Below, in pieces: positions 37,198 to 50,721 of a DNA stretch of 64,000 bases (position 1 is the stretch's first letter; each line of letters opens with the position of its first letter). The DNA is from Molossus alvarezi (Eukaryota; Chordata; Mammalia; Chiroptera; Molossidae), in NCBI GenBank assembly GCA_037176705.1, contig CM073889.1, forward strand, positions 52,941,596 to 53,005,595, read 5' to 3'. The notes beneath the pieces are model-generated. The model was not told where the DNA came from, did not search any database, and saw only the letters and a program-made list of their open reading frames with translations. A program made the position numbers and the translations under genes.

Positions 37198-39132
37198 GTT
37201 ATCCCCTTTTGTGTTCTGTGTTGGTAATGGTTTCCAAGATTGCACAGTTTTCTACAACATTTCTCAAGGCGATACTTGGAATAAGTATGGTTTCTTCTGT
37301 AGCTGTTTGTTTCGCCTAATTCTTAGTCAGAACAGTGAACCAACCTAGGGTCTAGAATGAAATAATGGAAAGATTGATAACTACTGGTGTTACACATGTG
37401 CCATTCTTGAAACAAAGCAACTGAACACATTTAAAGTGATGTAGTTTAAACATTTGATGTGTACATCCAAGGAGAAATACATGAATGTGAAGACACTGAC
37501 AATACCATGGGTGTTTCACATTGCATTTCTCTGTGAGTTAGAACAAGAGGATGGTTCTGGAGAAAAGGCACTTGTACAGTTGACCTGGGTATCAATTTCA
37601 ATTAGCTACCCACAAATTATGCCCGGTTTGCGCGGCATAGTTTGCATTGGAGAGTTATCCAGTGTGGCATGTAAATGCAGCTGACTGCCTTCTTTCCTAT
37701 ACGACAAGAAAGTCAATTTGTACGAGAAGAAGAGGTAACTTTTCAACATACTACTTTTCTTCCTTGGATATGAGTTGTTTGCCTGGAAGAGTCTACAAAG
37801 AATCTGGATACCAAATACAGGCTGCGCTGCAGAAATGAAACATTTTGGTTAGAGCAGTGTTCAGGTCGTGGAAATCTATACCCTATTCAGTTCTACACAC
37901 ATTCTCTCCATGCGTTACCAAATGAATCAGAGTCATGACATGGATCCACGATACATTTCACTGTTTGTGCCGATTTCCACATTAACATAAGGTGTAGATA
38001 CCTGTTTTCTGCAGAGAATTGAATGTAAACCCTTGTCCTCAGTGTGAAATGCTGGAATTAGCCCGTGGAAATGAATGATAACTCCCGAACTTATGCTTAA
38101 AATACCCTGTGACAAATTCAACCTATTTCTTGATATCTGACAGAATCATCTCCATGATAACAAGGATTCCTAAGAGTTTCAGGCCTTTGAATAATGGTCC
38201 TGGATTCACATGTTTCAAGAGTATTTCCCAGAAGAACCTATGAAAATACAGTGGATAATCAAAGGTGTGCATCACTGGTGTTCTTTCTCTGCAGAATTAT
38301 ATAATTACATTCAGTTCAAGAGCAGCATGGAAACCTCAATATGGTGTAGTGGCAATTGGACTGTTCAGTGGCTCTCTGTCCTAAAAACAGTGTTCCCATT
38401 GACTAACTTCTTCACACATGTCTAAATATGGTGAAGAAGATTCTTGGGCTATACCCACATCACAAAACATGGAACCAACACTGGTGTTCTGTTCTGCAGA
38501 TTATGTGTTAGAACAGTTGAGGAAAGTATTGATTCAAGGTAATGTGGCAACCTAACGTTTGCCTATGCCCTTAGACATACTTCTCACCAGAGATCGTTTC
38601 TAGGAGCGTTTATACACACCAAACCGATTCCAAAAGAACTGTGTTAGAACTCTGCAGTTCATTTGAGGAAACTCACTTCCATGAAGCCTAGAGAATGAGG
38701 CTTCTCCAACCATAAGCTGTTTTGGTTAAGTACCTAAGAAATGTCTGTTTGTTAAGGTGTAATCACACGAAAACCTAGCAGTGCACGTTTCTTTCTCTTG
38801 TTCCCTACACACAATTACAAGACTTGCTGGTGCAGTCTCAGATATGCTGAATTATGGGCAAAACTCTGTGAGAGCCAGGGGCAACATTCATTGGTGGCAT
38901 GTTTAAACTTGGGAAATTGAGTACCTTTGCAAGGAAAGTGTGTAGATACATGTTCTAGTAGGAAACTGATGGAATGATTGAATATTTCCATTTTGGGTCA
39001 GAAAATGCACAGATCTTGGCAAGAGTCATGTGAAACACTTGAATATAGACACTATCCTCGTGGTGTGGAGAGATCCAGTCTTCTCCTGGAAAGAACAACT
39101 AGGACAGGGCACACTGATGTGTAGAATCAAAA
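37198..39132 (+). repeat. Satellite unit U20 (type I block inside the type II/III region)
   Basis: 1935 bp. GAGGATGGTTC (near 37547) is shared only with U21. GTAGCTGTTTG and GAGAATGAGG match U10-U13. ATTCCTAAGAG (near 38166) is otherwise a type IV marker. Private CATGACATGG and GTTCATTTGAGG. Non-coding. Confidence 0.96.
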
Positions 39133-41067
39133 GTTATCCCCTATTGTGTTCTGTGTTGTTAATGGTTTCCAAGATTGCATAGTTTTCAACAACATTTCTC
39201 AAGGCGATACTTGGAATAAGTATGGTTTCTTCTGTAGCTGTTTGTTTCGCCTAATTCTTAGTCAGAACAGTGAACCAACCTAGGGTCTAGAATGAAATAA
39301 TGGAAAGATTGATAACTACTGGTGTTACACATGTGCCATTCTTGAAACAAAGCAACTGAACACATCTAAAGTGATGTAGTTTATACATTTGATGTGTACA
39401 TCCAAGGAGAAATACATGAATGTGAAGACACTGACAATACCATGGGTGTTTCACATTGCATTTCTCTGTGAGTTAGAACAAGAGGATGGTTCTGGAGAAA
39501 AGGCACTTGTACAGTTGACCTGGGTATCAATTTCAATTAGCTACCCACAAATTATGCCCGGTTTGCGAGGCATAGTTTGCATTGGAGAGTTATCCAGTGT
39601 GGCATGTAAATGTAGCTGACTGCCTTCTTTCCTATACGACAAGAAAGTCAATTTGTACGAGAAGAAGAGGTAACTTTTCAACATACTACTTTTCTTCCTT
39701 GGATATGAGTTCTTTGCCTGGAAGAGTCTACAAAGAATCTGGATACCAAATACAGGCTGCGCTGCAGAAATGAAACATTTTGGTTAGAGCAGTGTTCAGG
39801 TCGTGGAAATCTATACCCTATTCAGTTCTACACACATTCTCTCCATGCGTTACCAAATGAATCAGAGTCATGCCATGGATCCACGATACATTTCACTGTT
39901 TGTGCCGATTTCCACATTAACATAAGGTGTAGATACCTGTTTTCTGCAGAGAATTTAATGTAAACCCTTGTCCTCAGTGTGAAATGCTGGAATTAGCCCG
40001 TGGAAATGAATGATAACTCCCGAACTTATGCTTAAAATACCCTGTGACAAATTCAACCTATTTCTTGATATCTGACAGAATCATCTCCATGATAACAAGG
40101 ATTCCAAAGAGTTTCAGGCCTTTGAATAATGGTCCTGGATTCACATGTTTCAAGAGTATTTCCCAGAAGAACCTATGAAAATACAGTGGATAATCAAAGG
40201 TGTGCATCACTGGTGTTCTTTCTCTGCAGAATTATATAATTACATTCAGTTCAAGAGCAGCATGGAAACCTCAATATGGTGTAGTGGCAATTGGACTGTT
40301 CAGTGGCTCTCTGTCCTAAAAACAGTGTTCCCATTGACTAACTTCTTCACACATGTCTAAATATGGTGAAGAAGATTCTTGGGCTATACCCACATCACAA
40401 AACATGGAACCAACACTGGTGTTCTGTTCTGCGGATTATGTGTTAGAACAGTTGAGGAAAGTATTGATTCAAGGTAATGTGGCAACCTAACGTTTGCCTA
40501 TGCCCTTAGACATACTTCTCACCAGAGATCGTTTCTAGGAGCGTTTATACACACCAAACCGATTCCAAAAGAACTGTGTTAGAACTCTGCAGTTCAGTTG
40601 AGGAAACTCACTTCCATGAAGCCTAGAGCGTGAGGCTTCTCCAACCATAAGCTGTTTTGGTTAAGAACCTAAGAAATGTCTGTTTGTTAAGCTGTAATCA
40701 CACGAAAACCTAGCAGTGCACGTTTCTTTCTCTTGTTCCCTACACACAATTACAAGACTTGCTGGTGCAGTCTCAGATATCCTGAATTATGGGCAAAACT
40801 CTGTGAGAGCCAGGGACAACATTGATTGGTGGCATGTTTAAACTTGGGAAATTGAGTACCTTTGCAAGGAAAGTGTGTAGATACATGTTCTAGTAGGAAA
40901 CTGATGGAATGATTGAATATTTCCATTTTGGGTCAGGAAATGCACAGATCTTGGCAAGAGTCATGTGAAACACTTGAATATAGACACTCTCCTCGTGGTG
41001 TGGAGAGATCCAGTCTTCTCCTGGAAAGAACAACTAGGACAGGGCACACTGATGTGTAGAATCAAAA
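39133..41067 (+). repeat. Satellite unit U21 (type I block)
   Basis: 1935 bp. TGTTGTTAATGG, CATAGTTTTCAACA and GTAGCTGTTTG match U11 and U13; GAGGATGGTTC matches U20. Private changes are CCCCTATTGTG, TTTATACATTTG, GTTTGCGAGGC, GAATTTAATG and CTGCGG in place of a PstI site near 40430. Non-coding. Confidence 0.96.
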
Positions 41068-43003
41068 GTTATCCCCTTTTGTGTTCTGTGTTGGTAATGG
41101 TTTCCAAGATTGCACAGTTTTCTACAACATTTCTCAAGGCGATACTTGGAATAAGTATGGTTTCTTCTGTAGCAGTTTGTTTCGCCTAATTCTTAGTCAG
41201 AACAGTGAACCAACCTAGGGTCTAGAATGAAATAATGGAAAGATTGATAACTACTGGTGTTACACATGTGCCATTCTTGAAACAAAGCAACTGAACACAT
41301 CTAAAGTGATGTAGTTTAAACATTTGATGTGTACATCCAAGGAGAAATACATGAATGTGAAGACACTGACAATACCATGGGTGTTTCACATTGCATTTCT
41401 TTGTGAGTTAGAACAAGAGGAGGGTTCTGGAGAAAAGGCACTTGTACAGTTGACCTGGGTATCAATTTCAATTAGCTACCCACAAATTATGCCCGGTTGG
41501 CGCGGCATAGTTTGCATTGGAGAGTTATCCAGTGTTGCATGTAAATGCAGCTGACTGCCTTCTTTCCTATACGACAAGAAAGTCAATTTGTACGAGAGGA
41601 AGAGGTAACTTTTCAACATACTACTTTTCTTCCTAGGATATGAGTTGTTTGCCTGGAAGAGTATACAAAGCATCTCGATACCAAATACAGGCTGCGCTGC
41701 AGAAATGAAACATTTTGGTTAGAGCAGTGTTCAGGTCGTGGAAATCTATACCCTATTCAGTTCTACACACATTCTCTCCATGCGTTACCAAATGAATCAG
41801 AGTCATGCCATGGATCCACGATACATTTCACTGTTTGTGCCGATTTCCACATTAACATAAGGTGTAGATACCTGTTTTGTGCAGAGAATTGAATGTAAAC
41901 CCTTGTCCTCAGTGTGAAATGCTGGAATTATCCCGTGGAAATGAATGATAACTCCCGAACTTATGCTTAAAATACCCTGTGACAGATTCAACCTATTTCT
42001 TGATATCTGACAGAATCATCTCCATTATAACAAGGATTCCAAAGAGTTTCAGGCCTTTGAATAATGGTCCTGGATACACATGTTTCAAGAGTATTTCCCA
42101 GAAGAACCTATGAAAATACAGTGGATAATCAAAGGTGTGCATCACTGGTGTTCTTTCTCTGCAGAATTATATAATTACATTCAGTTCAAGAGCAGCATGG
42201 AAACCTCAATATGGTGTAGTGGCAATTGGACTGTTCAGTGGCTCTCTGTCCTAAAAACAGTGTTCCCATTGACTAACTTCTTCACATACTGTCTAAATAT
42301 GGTGAAGAAGATTCTTGGGCTATACCCACTTCACAAAACATGGAACCAACACTGGTGTTCTGTTCTGCAGATTATGTGTTAGAACAGTTGAGGAAAGTAT
42401 TGATTCAAGGTAATGTGGCAACCTAACGTTTGCCTATGCCCTTAGACATACTTCTCACCAGAGATCGTTTCTAGGAGCGTTTATACACACCAAACCGATT
42501 CCAAACGAACTGTGTTAGAACTCTGCAGTTCAGTTGAGGAAACTCACTTCCATGAAGCCTAGAGCGTGAGGCTTCTCCAACCATAAGCTGTTTTGGTTAA
42601 GTACCTAAGAAATATCTGTTTGTTAAGGTGTAATCACACGAAAACCTAGCAGTGCACGTTTCTTTCTCTTGTTCCCTACACACAATTACAAGACTTGCTG
42701 GTGCAGTCTCAGATATCCTGAATTATGGGCAAAACTCTGTGAGAGCCAGGGGCAACATTCATTGGTGGCATGTTTAAACTTGGGAAATTGAGTACCTTTG
42801 CAAGGAAAGTGTGTAGATACATGTTCTAGTAGGAAACTGATGGAATGATTGAATATTTCCATTTTGGGTCAGGAAATGCACAGATCTTGGCAACAGTCAT
42901 GTGAAACACTTGAATATAGACACTCTCCTCGTGGTGTGGAGAGATCCAGTCTTCTCCTGGAAAGAACAACTAGGACAGGGCACACTGATGTGTAGAATCA
43001 AAA
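41068..43003 (+). repeat. Satellite unit U22 (type II)
   Basis: 1936 bp. Its 5' half shares the rare U16 variants (GGTTGGCGCGG near 41494, GAGAGGAAGAGG, TCCTAGGATATG, GTATACAAAG). Its 3' half has GGATACACATG (42073-42083), shared with U1, and AGAAATATCTG near 42608. TTTTGTGCAG loses a PstI site near 41876. Non-coding. Confidence 0.96.
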
Positions 43004-44937
43004 GTTATCCCCTTTTGTGTTCTGTGTTGGTAATGGTTTCCAAGATTGCACAGTTTTCTACAACATTTCTCAAGGCGATACTTGGAATAAGTATGGTTTC
43101 TTCTGTAGCAGTTTGTTTCGCCTAATTCTTAGTCAGAACAGTGAACCAACCTAGGGTCTAGAATGAAATAATGGAAAGATTGATAACTACTGGTGTTACA
43201 CATGTGCCATTCTTGAAACAAAGCAACTGAACACATCTAAAGTGATGTAGTTTAAACATTTGATGTGTACATCCAAGGAGAAATACTTGAATGTGAAGAC
43301 ACTGACAATACCATGGGTGTTTCACATTGCATTTCTCTGTGAGTTAGAACAAGAGGAGGGTTCTGGAGAAAAGGCACTTGTACAGTTGACCTGGGTATCA
43401 ATTTCAATTAGCTACCCACAAATTAGGCCCGGTTTGCGTGGCATAGTTTGCATTGGAGAGTTATGCAGTGTTGCATGTAAATGCAGCTGACTGCCTTCTT
43501 TCCTATACGACAAGAAAGTCAATTTGTACGAGAAGAAGAGTTACTTTTCAACATACTACTTGTCTTCCTTGGATATGAGCTGTTTGCCTGGAAGAGTCTA
43601 CAAAGCATCTTGATACCAAATACAGGCTGCGCTGCAGAAATGAAACATTTTGGTTAGAGCAGTGTTCAGGTCGTGGAAATCTATACCCTATTCAGTTCTA
43701 CACACATTCTCTCCATGCGTTACCAAATGAATCAGAGTCATGCCATGGATCCACGATACATTTCACTGTTTGTGCCGATTTCCACATTAACATAAGGTGT
43801 AGATACCTGTTTTCTGCAGAGAATTGAATGTAAACCCTTGTCCTCAGTGTGAAATGCTGAAATTAGCCCGTGGAAATGAATGATAACTCCCGAACTTATG
43901 CTTAAAATACCCTGTGACAAATTCAACCTATTTCTTGATATCTGACAGAATCATCTCCATGATAACAAGGATTCCTAAGAGTTTCAGGCCTTTGAATAAT
44001 GGTCCTGGATTCACATGTTTCAAGAGTATTTCACAGAAGAACCTATGAAAATACAGTGGATAATCAAAGGTGTGCATCACTGGTGTTCTTTCTCTGCAGA
44101 ATTATATAATTACATTCAGTTCAAGAGCAGCATGGAAACCTCAATATGGTGTAGTGGCAATTGGACTGTTCAGTGGCTCTCTGTCCTAAAAACAGTGTTC
44201 CCATTGACTAACTTCTTCACACATGTCTAAATATGGTGAAGAAGATTCTTGGGCTATACCCACTTCACAAAACATGGAACCAACACTGGTGTTCTGTTCT
44301 GCAGATTATGTGTTAGAACAGTTGAGGAAAGTATTGATTCAAGGTAATGTGGCAACCTAACGTTTGCCTATGCCCTTAGACATACTTCTCACCAGAGATC
44401 GTTTCTAGGAGCGTTTATACACACCAAAACGATTCCAAACCAACTGTGTTAGAACTCTGCAGTTCAGTTGAGGAAACTCACTTCCATGAAGCCTAGAGAG
44501 TGAGGCTTCTCCAACCATAAGCTGTTTTGGTTAAGTACCTAAGAAATGTCTGTTTGTTAAGGTGTAATCACACGAAAACCTAGCAGTGCACGTTTCTTTC
44601 TCTAGTTCCCTACACACAATTACAAGACTTGCTGGTGCAGTCTCAGATATCCTGAATTATGGGCAAAACTCTGTGAGAGCCAGGGGCAACATTCATTGGT
44701 GGCATGTTTAAACTTGGGAAATTGAGTACCTTTGCAAGGAAAGTGTGTAGATACATGTTCTAGTAGGAAACTGATGGAAAGATTGAATATTTCCATTTTG
44801 GGTCAGGAAATGCACAGATCTTGGCAAGAGTCATGTGAAACACTTGAATATAGACACTCTCCTCGTGGTGTGGAGAGATCCAGTCTTCTCCTGGAAAGAA
44901 CAACTAGGACAGGGCACACTGATGTGTAGAATCAAAA
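43004..44937 (+). repeat. Satellite unit U23 (type IV, first of dimer pair A)
   Basis: 1934 bp. Type IV signature: AAATACTTGAATG, ATTAGGCCCGG, GCGTGGCAT, TTATGCAGTG, the 1-bp deletion AGAAGAGTTAC (near 43536), CTTGTCTTCC, GAGCTGTTTG, GCTGAAATT, TTTCACAGAAG and CAAAACGATTCCAAACC. CTCTAGTTCCC near 44601 recurs in U25. Non-coding. Confidence 0.96.
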
Positions 44938-46863
44938 GTTATCCCCTTTTGTGTTCTGTGTTGGTAATGGTTTCCAAGATTGCATAGTTTTCAACAACAT
45001 TTCTCAAGGCGATACTTGGAATAAGTATGGTTTCTTCTGTAGGAGTTTATTTCGCCTAATTCTTAGAACAGTGAACCAACCTAGGGTCTAGAATGAAATA
45101 ATGGAAAGATTGATAACTACTGGTGTTACACATGTGCCGTTCTTGAAACAAAGCAACTGAACACATCTAAAGTGATGTAGTTTAAACATTTGATGTGTAC
45201 ATCCAAGGAGAAATACATGAATGTGAAGACACTGACAATACCATGGGTGTTTCACATTGCATTTCTCTGTGAGTTAGAACAAGAGGAGGGTTCTGGAGAA
45301 AAGGCACTTGTACAGTTGACCTGGGTATCAATTTCAATTAGCTACCCACAAATTACGCCCGGTTTGCGCGGCATAGTTTGCATTGGAGAGATATCCAGTG
45401 TTGCAAGTAAATGCAGCTGACTGCCTTCTTTCCTATACGACAAGAAAGTCAATTTCTACGAGAAGAAGAGGTAACTTTTCAACATACTACTTTTCTTCCT
45501 TGGATATGAGTTGTTTGCCTGGAAGAGTCTACAAAGCATCTCGATACCAAATACAGGCTGCGCTGCAGAAATGAAACATTTTGGTTAGAGCAGTGTTCAG
45601 GTCGTGGAAATCTATACCCTATTCAGTTCTACACACATTCTCTCCATGCGTTACCAAATGAATCAGAGTCATGCCATGGATCCACGATACATTTCACTGT
45701 TTGTGCCGATTTCCACATTAACATAAGGTGTAGATACCTGTTTTCTGCAGAGAATTGAATGTAAACCCTTGTCCTCAGTGTGAAATGCTGGAATTCGCCC
45801 GTGGAAATGAATGATAACTCCCGAACTTATGCTTAAAAAACCCTGTGACAGATTCAACCTATTTCTTGATATCTGACAGAATCATCTCCATTATAACAAG
45901 GATTCCAAAGAGTTTCAGGCCTTTGAATAATGGATTCACATGTTTCAAGAGTATTTCCCAGAAGAACCTATGAAAATACAGTGGATAATCAAAGGTGTGC
46001 ATCACTGGTGTTCTTTCTCTGCAGAATTATATAATTACATTCAGTTCAAGAGCAGCATGGAAACCTCAATATGGTGTAGTGGCAATTGGACTGTTCAGTG
46101 GCTCTCTGTCCTAAAAACAGTGTTCCCATTGACTAACTTCTTCACATACTGTCTAAATATGGTGAAGAAGATTCTTGGGCTATACCCACTTCACAAAACA
46201 TGGAACCAACACTGGTGTTCTGTTCTGCAGATTATGTGTTAGAACAGTTGAGGAAAGTATTGATTCAAGGTAATGTGGCAACCTAACGTTTGCCTATGCC
46301 CTTAGACATACTTCTCACCAGAGATCGTTTCTAGGAGCGTTTATACACACCAAACCGATTCCAAACGAACTGTGTTAGAACTCTGCAGTTCAGTTGAGGA
46401 AACTCACTTCCATGAAGCCTAGAGCGTGAGGCTTCTCCAACCATAAGCTGTTTTGGTTAAGTACCTAAGAAATATCTGTTTGTTAAGGTGTAATCACACG
46501 AAAACCTAGCAGTGCACGTTTCTTTCTCTTGTTCCCTACACACAATTACAAGACTTGCTGGTGCAGTCTCAGATATCCTGAATTATGGGCAAAACTCTGT
46601 GAGAGCCAGGGGCAACATCCATTGGTGGCATGTTTAAACTTGGGAAATTGAGTACCTTTGCAAGGAAAGTGTGTAGATACATGTTCTAGTAGGAAACTGA
46701 TGGAATGATTGAATATTTCCATTTTGGGTCAGGAAATGCACAGATCTTGGCAACAGTCATGTGAAACACTTGAATATAGACACTCTCCTCGTGGTGTGGA
46801 GAGATCCAGTCTTCTCCTGGAAAGAACAACTAGGACAGGGCACACTGATGTGTAGAATCAAAA
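44938..46863 (+). repeat. Satellite unit U24 (type III, second of dimer pair A)
   Basis: 1926 bp. It has the 4-bp (near 45063) and 6-bp (near 45931) type III deletions but not the 2-bp one, so its 3' part is type II-like (AGAAATATCTG near 46470, as in U22). TTTCTACGAG near 45454 is shared with U27 and U32. Non-coding. Confidence 0.96.
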
Positions 46864-48797
46864 GTTATCCCCTTTTGTGTTCTGTGTTGGTAATGGTTTC
46901 CAAGATTGCACAGTTTTCTACAACATTTCTCCAGGCGATACTTGGAATAAGTATGGTTTCTTCTGTAGCAGTTTGTTTCGCCTAATTCTTAGTCAGAACA
47001 GTGAACCAACCTAGGGTCTAGAATGAAATAATGGAAAGATTGATAACTACTGGTGTTACACATGTGCCATTCTTGAAACAAAGCAACTGAACACATCTAA
47101 AGTGATGTAGTTTAAACATTTGATGTGTACATCCAAGGAGAAATACTTGAATGTGAAGACACTGACAATACCATGGGTGTTTCACATTGCATTTCTCTGT
47201 GAGTTAGAACAAGAGGAGGGTTCTGGAGAAAAGGCACTTGTACAGTTGACCTGGGTATCAATTTCAATTACCTACCCACAAATTAGGCCCGGTTTGCGTG
47301 GCATAGTTTGCATTGGAGAGTTATGCAGTGTTGCATGTAAATGCAGCTGACTGCCTTCTTTCCTATACGACAAGAAAGTCAATTTGTACGAGAAGAAGAG
47401 TTACTTTTCAACATACTACTTGTCTTCCTTGGATATGAGCTGTTTGCCTGGAAGAGTCTACAAAGCATCTCGATACCAAATACAGGCTGCGCTGCAGAAA
47501 TGAAACATTTTGGTTAGAGCAGTGTTCAGGTCGTGGAAATCTATACCCTATTCAGTTCTACACACATTCTCTCCATGCGTTACCAAATGAATCAGAGTCA
47601 TGCCATGGATCCACGATACATTTCACTGTTTGTGCCGATTTCCACATTAACATAAGGTGTAGATACCTGTTTTCTGCAGAGAATTGAATGTAAACCCTTG
47701 TCCTCAGTGTGAAATGCTGAAATTAGCCCGTGGAAATGAATGATAACTCCCGAACTTATGCTTAAAATACCCTGTGACAAATTCAACCTATTTCTTGATA
47801 TCTGACAGAATCATCTCCATGATAACAAGGATTCCTAAGAGTTTCAGGCCTTTGAATAATGGTCCTGGATTCACATGTTTCAAGAGTATTTCACAGAAGA
47901 ACCTATGAAAATACAGTGGATAATCAAAGGTGTGCATCACTGGTGTTCTTTCTCTGCAGAATTATATAATTACATTCAGTTCAAGAGCAGCATGGAAACC
48001 TCAATATGGTGTAGTGGCAATTGGACTGTTCAGTGGCTCTCTGTCCTAAAAACAGTGTTCCCATTGACTAACTTCTTCACACATGTCTAAATATGGTGAA
48101 GAAGATTCTTGGGCTATACCCACTTCACAAAACATGGAACCAACACTGGTGTTCTGTTCTGCAGATTATGTGTTAGAACAGTTGAGGAAAGTATTGATTC
48201 AAGGTAATGTGGCAACCTAACGTTTGCCTATGCCCTTAGACATACTTCTCACCAGAGATCGTTTCTAGGAGCGTTTATACACACCAAAACGATTCCAAAC
48301 CAACTGTGTTAGAACTCTGCAGTTCAGTTGAGGAAACTCACTTCCATGAAGCCTAGAGAGTGAGGCTTCTCCAACCATAAGCTGTTTTGGTTAAGTACCT
48401 AAGAAATGTCTGTTTGTTAAGGTGTAATCACACGAAAACCTAGCAGTGCACGTTTCTTTCTCTAGTTCCCTACACACAATTACAAGACTTGCTGGTGCAG
48501 TCTCAGATATCCTGAATTATGGGCAAAACTCTGTGAGAGCCAGGGGCAACATTCATTGGTGGCATGTTTAAACTTGGGAAATTGAGTACCTTTGCAAGGA
48601 AAGTGTGTAGATACATGTTCTAGTAGGAAACTGATGGAAAGATTGAATATTTCCATTTTGGGTCAGGAAATGCACAGATCTTGGCAAGAGTCATGTGAAA
48701 CACTTGAATATAGACACTCTCCTCGTGGTGTGGAGAGATCCAGTCTTCTCCTGGAAAGAACAACTAGGACAGGGCACACTGATGTGTAGAATCAAAA
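46864..48797 (+). repeat. Satellite unit U25 (type IV, first of dimer pair B)
   Basis: 1934 bp. It is a near-copy of U23 at 3860 bp. It differs by CTCCAGGCG near 46930, TTACCTACCC (near 47268; TTAGCTACCC in U23) and CTCGATACC in place of CTTGATACC. Non-coding. Confidence 0.96.
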
Positions 48798-50721
48798 GTT
48801 ATCCCCTTTTGTGTTCTGTGTTGGTAATGGTTTCCAAGATTGCATAGTTTTCAACAACATTTCTCAAGGCGATACTTGGAATAAGTATGGTTTCTTCTGT
48901 AGGAGTTTATTTCGCCTAATTCTTAGAACAGTGAACCAACCTAGGGTCTAGAATGAAATAATGGAAAGATTGATAACTACTGGTGTTACACATGTGCCAT
49001 TCTTGAAACAAAGCAACTGAACACATCTAAAGTGATGTAGTTTAAACATTTGATGTGTACATCCAAGGAGAAATACATGAATGTGAAGACACTGACAATA
49101 CCATGGGTGTTTCACATTGCATTTCTCTGTGAGTTAGAACAAGAGGAGGGTTCTGGAGAAAAGGCACTTGTACAGTTGACCTGGGTATCAATTTCAATTA
49201 GCTACCCACAAATTACGCCCGGTTTGCGCGGCATAGTTTGCATTGGAGAGATATCCAGTGTTGCAAGTAAATGCAGCTGACTGCCTTCTTTCCTATACGA
49301 CAAGAAAGTCAATTTGTACGAGAAGAAGAGGTAACTTTTCAACATACTACTTTTCTTCCTTGGATATGAGTTGTTTGCCTGGAAGAGTCTACAAAGCATC
49401 TCGATACCAAATACAGGCTGCGCTGCAGAAATGAAACATTTTGGTTAGAGCAGTGTTCAGGTCGTGGAAATCTATACCCTATTCAGTTCTACACACATTC
49501 TCTCCATGCGTTACCAAATGAATCAGAGTCATGCCATGGATCCACGATACATTTCACTGTTTGTGCCGATTTCCACATTAACATAAGGTGTAGATACCTG
49601 TTTTCTGCAGAGAATTGAATGTAAACCCTTGTCCTCAGTGTGAAATGCTGGAATTCGCCCGTGGAAATGAATGATAACTCCCGAACTTATGCTTAAAAAA
49701 CCCTGTGACAGATTCAACCTATTTCTTGATATCTGACAGAATCATCTCCATTATAACAAGGATTCCAAAGAGTTTCAGGCCTTTGAATAATGGATTCACA
49801 TGTTTCAAGAGTATTTCCCAGAAGAACCTATGAAAATACAGTGGATAATCAAAGGTGTGCATCACTGGTGTTCTTTCTCTGCAGAATTATATAATTACAT
49901 TCAGTTCAAGAGCAGCATGGAAACCTCAATATGGCGTAGTGGCAATTGGACTGTTCAGTGGCTCTCTGTCCTAAAAACAGTGTTCCCATTGACTAACTTA
50001 TTCACATACTGTCTAAATATGGTGAAGAAGATTCTTGGGCTATACCCACTTCACAAAACATGGAACCAACACTGGTGTTCTGTTCTGCAGATTATGTGTT
50101 AGAACAGTTGAGGAAAGTATTGATTCAAGGTAATGTGGCAAGCTAACGTTTGCCTATGCCCTTAGACATACTTCTCACCAGAGATCGTTTCTAGGAGCGT
50201 TTATACACACCAAACCGATTCCAAACGAACTGTGTTAGAACTCTGCAGTTCAGTTGAGGAAACTCACTTCCATGAAGCCTAGAGAGTGAGGCTTCTCCAA
50301 CCATAAGCTGTTTTGGTTAAGTACCTAAGAAATGTCTGTTTGTTAAGGTGTAATCACACGAAAACCTAGCAGTGCACGTTTCTTTCTCTTGTTCCCTACA
50401 CACAAATACAAGACTTGCTGGTGCAGTCTCCGATCCTGAATTATGGGCAAAACTCTGTGAGAGCCAGGGGCAACATTCATTGGTGGCATTTTTAAACTTG
50501 GGAAATTGAGTACCTTTGCAAGGAAAGTGTGTAGATACATGTTCTAGTAGGAAACTGATGGAATGATTGAATATTTCCATTTTGGGTCAGGAAATGCACA
50601 GATCTTGGCAAGAGTGATGTGAAACACTTGAATATAGACACTCTCCTCGTGGTGTGGAGAGATCCAGTCTTCTCCTGGAAAGAACAACTAGGACAGGGCA
50701 CACTGATGTGTAGAATCAAAA
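48798..50721 (+). repeat. Satellite unit U26 (type III; second of dimer pair B, first of pentamer copy 1)
   Basis: 1924 bp. All three type III deletions are present (near 48924, 49791 and 50431). ATGGCGTAG near 49930, CTTATTCACATAC and GAGTGATGTG link it to U19 and U31. Private GTCTCCGATCC near 50426. Non-coding. Confidence 0.96.

Larger units (their letters stand above)
37198..41067 (+). repeat. Displaced type I block (U20-U21)
   Basis: Two adjacent units with type I markers (CACACATGTCT, CCACATCAC, TGTTGTTAATGG, GTAGCTGTTTG) lie between type III U19 and type II U22. They share the private GAGGATGGTTC, so they duplicated together or were converted together. The closest visible relatives are U10-U13, more than 12 kb away. 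Confidence 0.75.
43004..50721 (+). repeat. Higher-order dimer, two copies of 3860 bp (U23-U24, U25-U26)
   Basis: A type IV unit followed by a type III unit occurs twice in succession. The rare CTCTAGTTCCC and ATGGAAAGATTG variants stand at the same place in both copies. The second copy diverges within U26, which carries the extra 2-bp deletion that U24 lacks. Confidence 0.85.
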
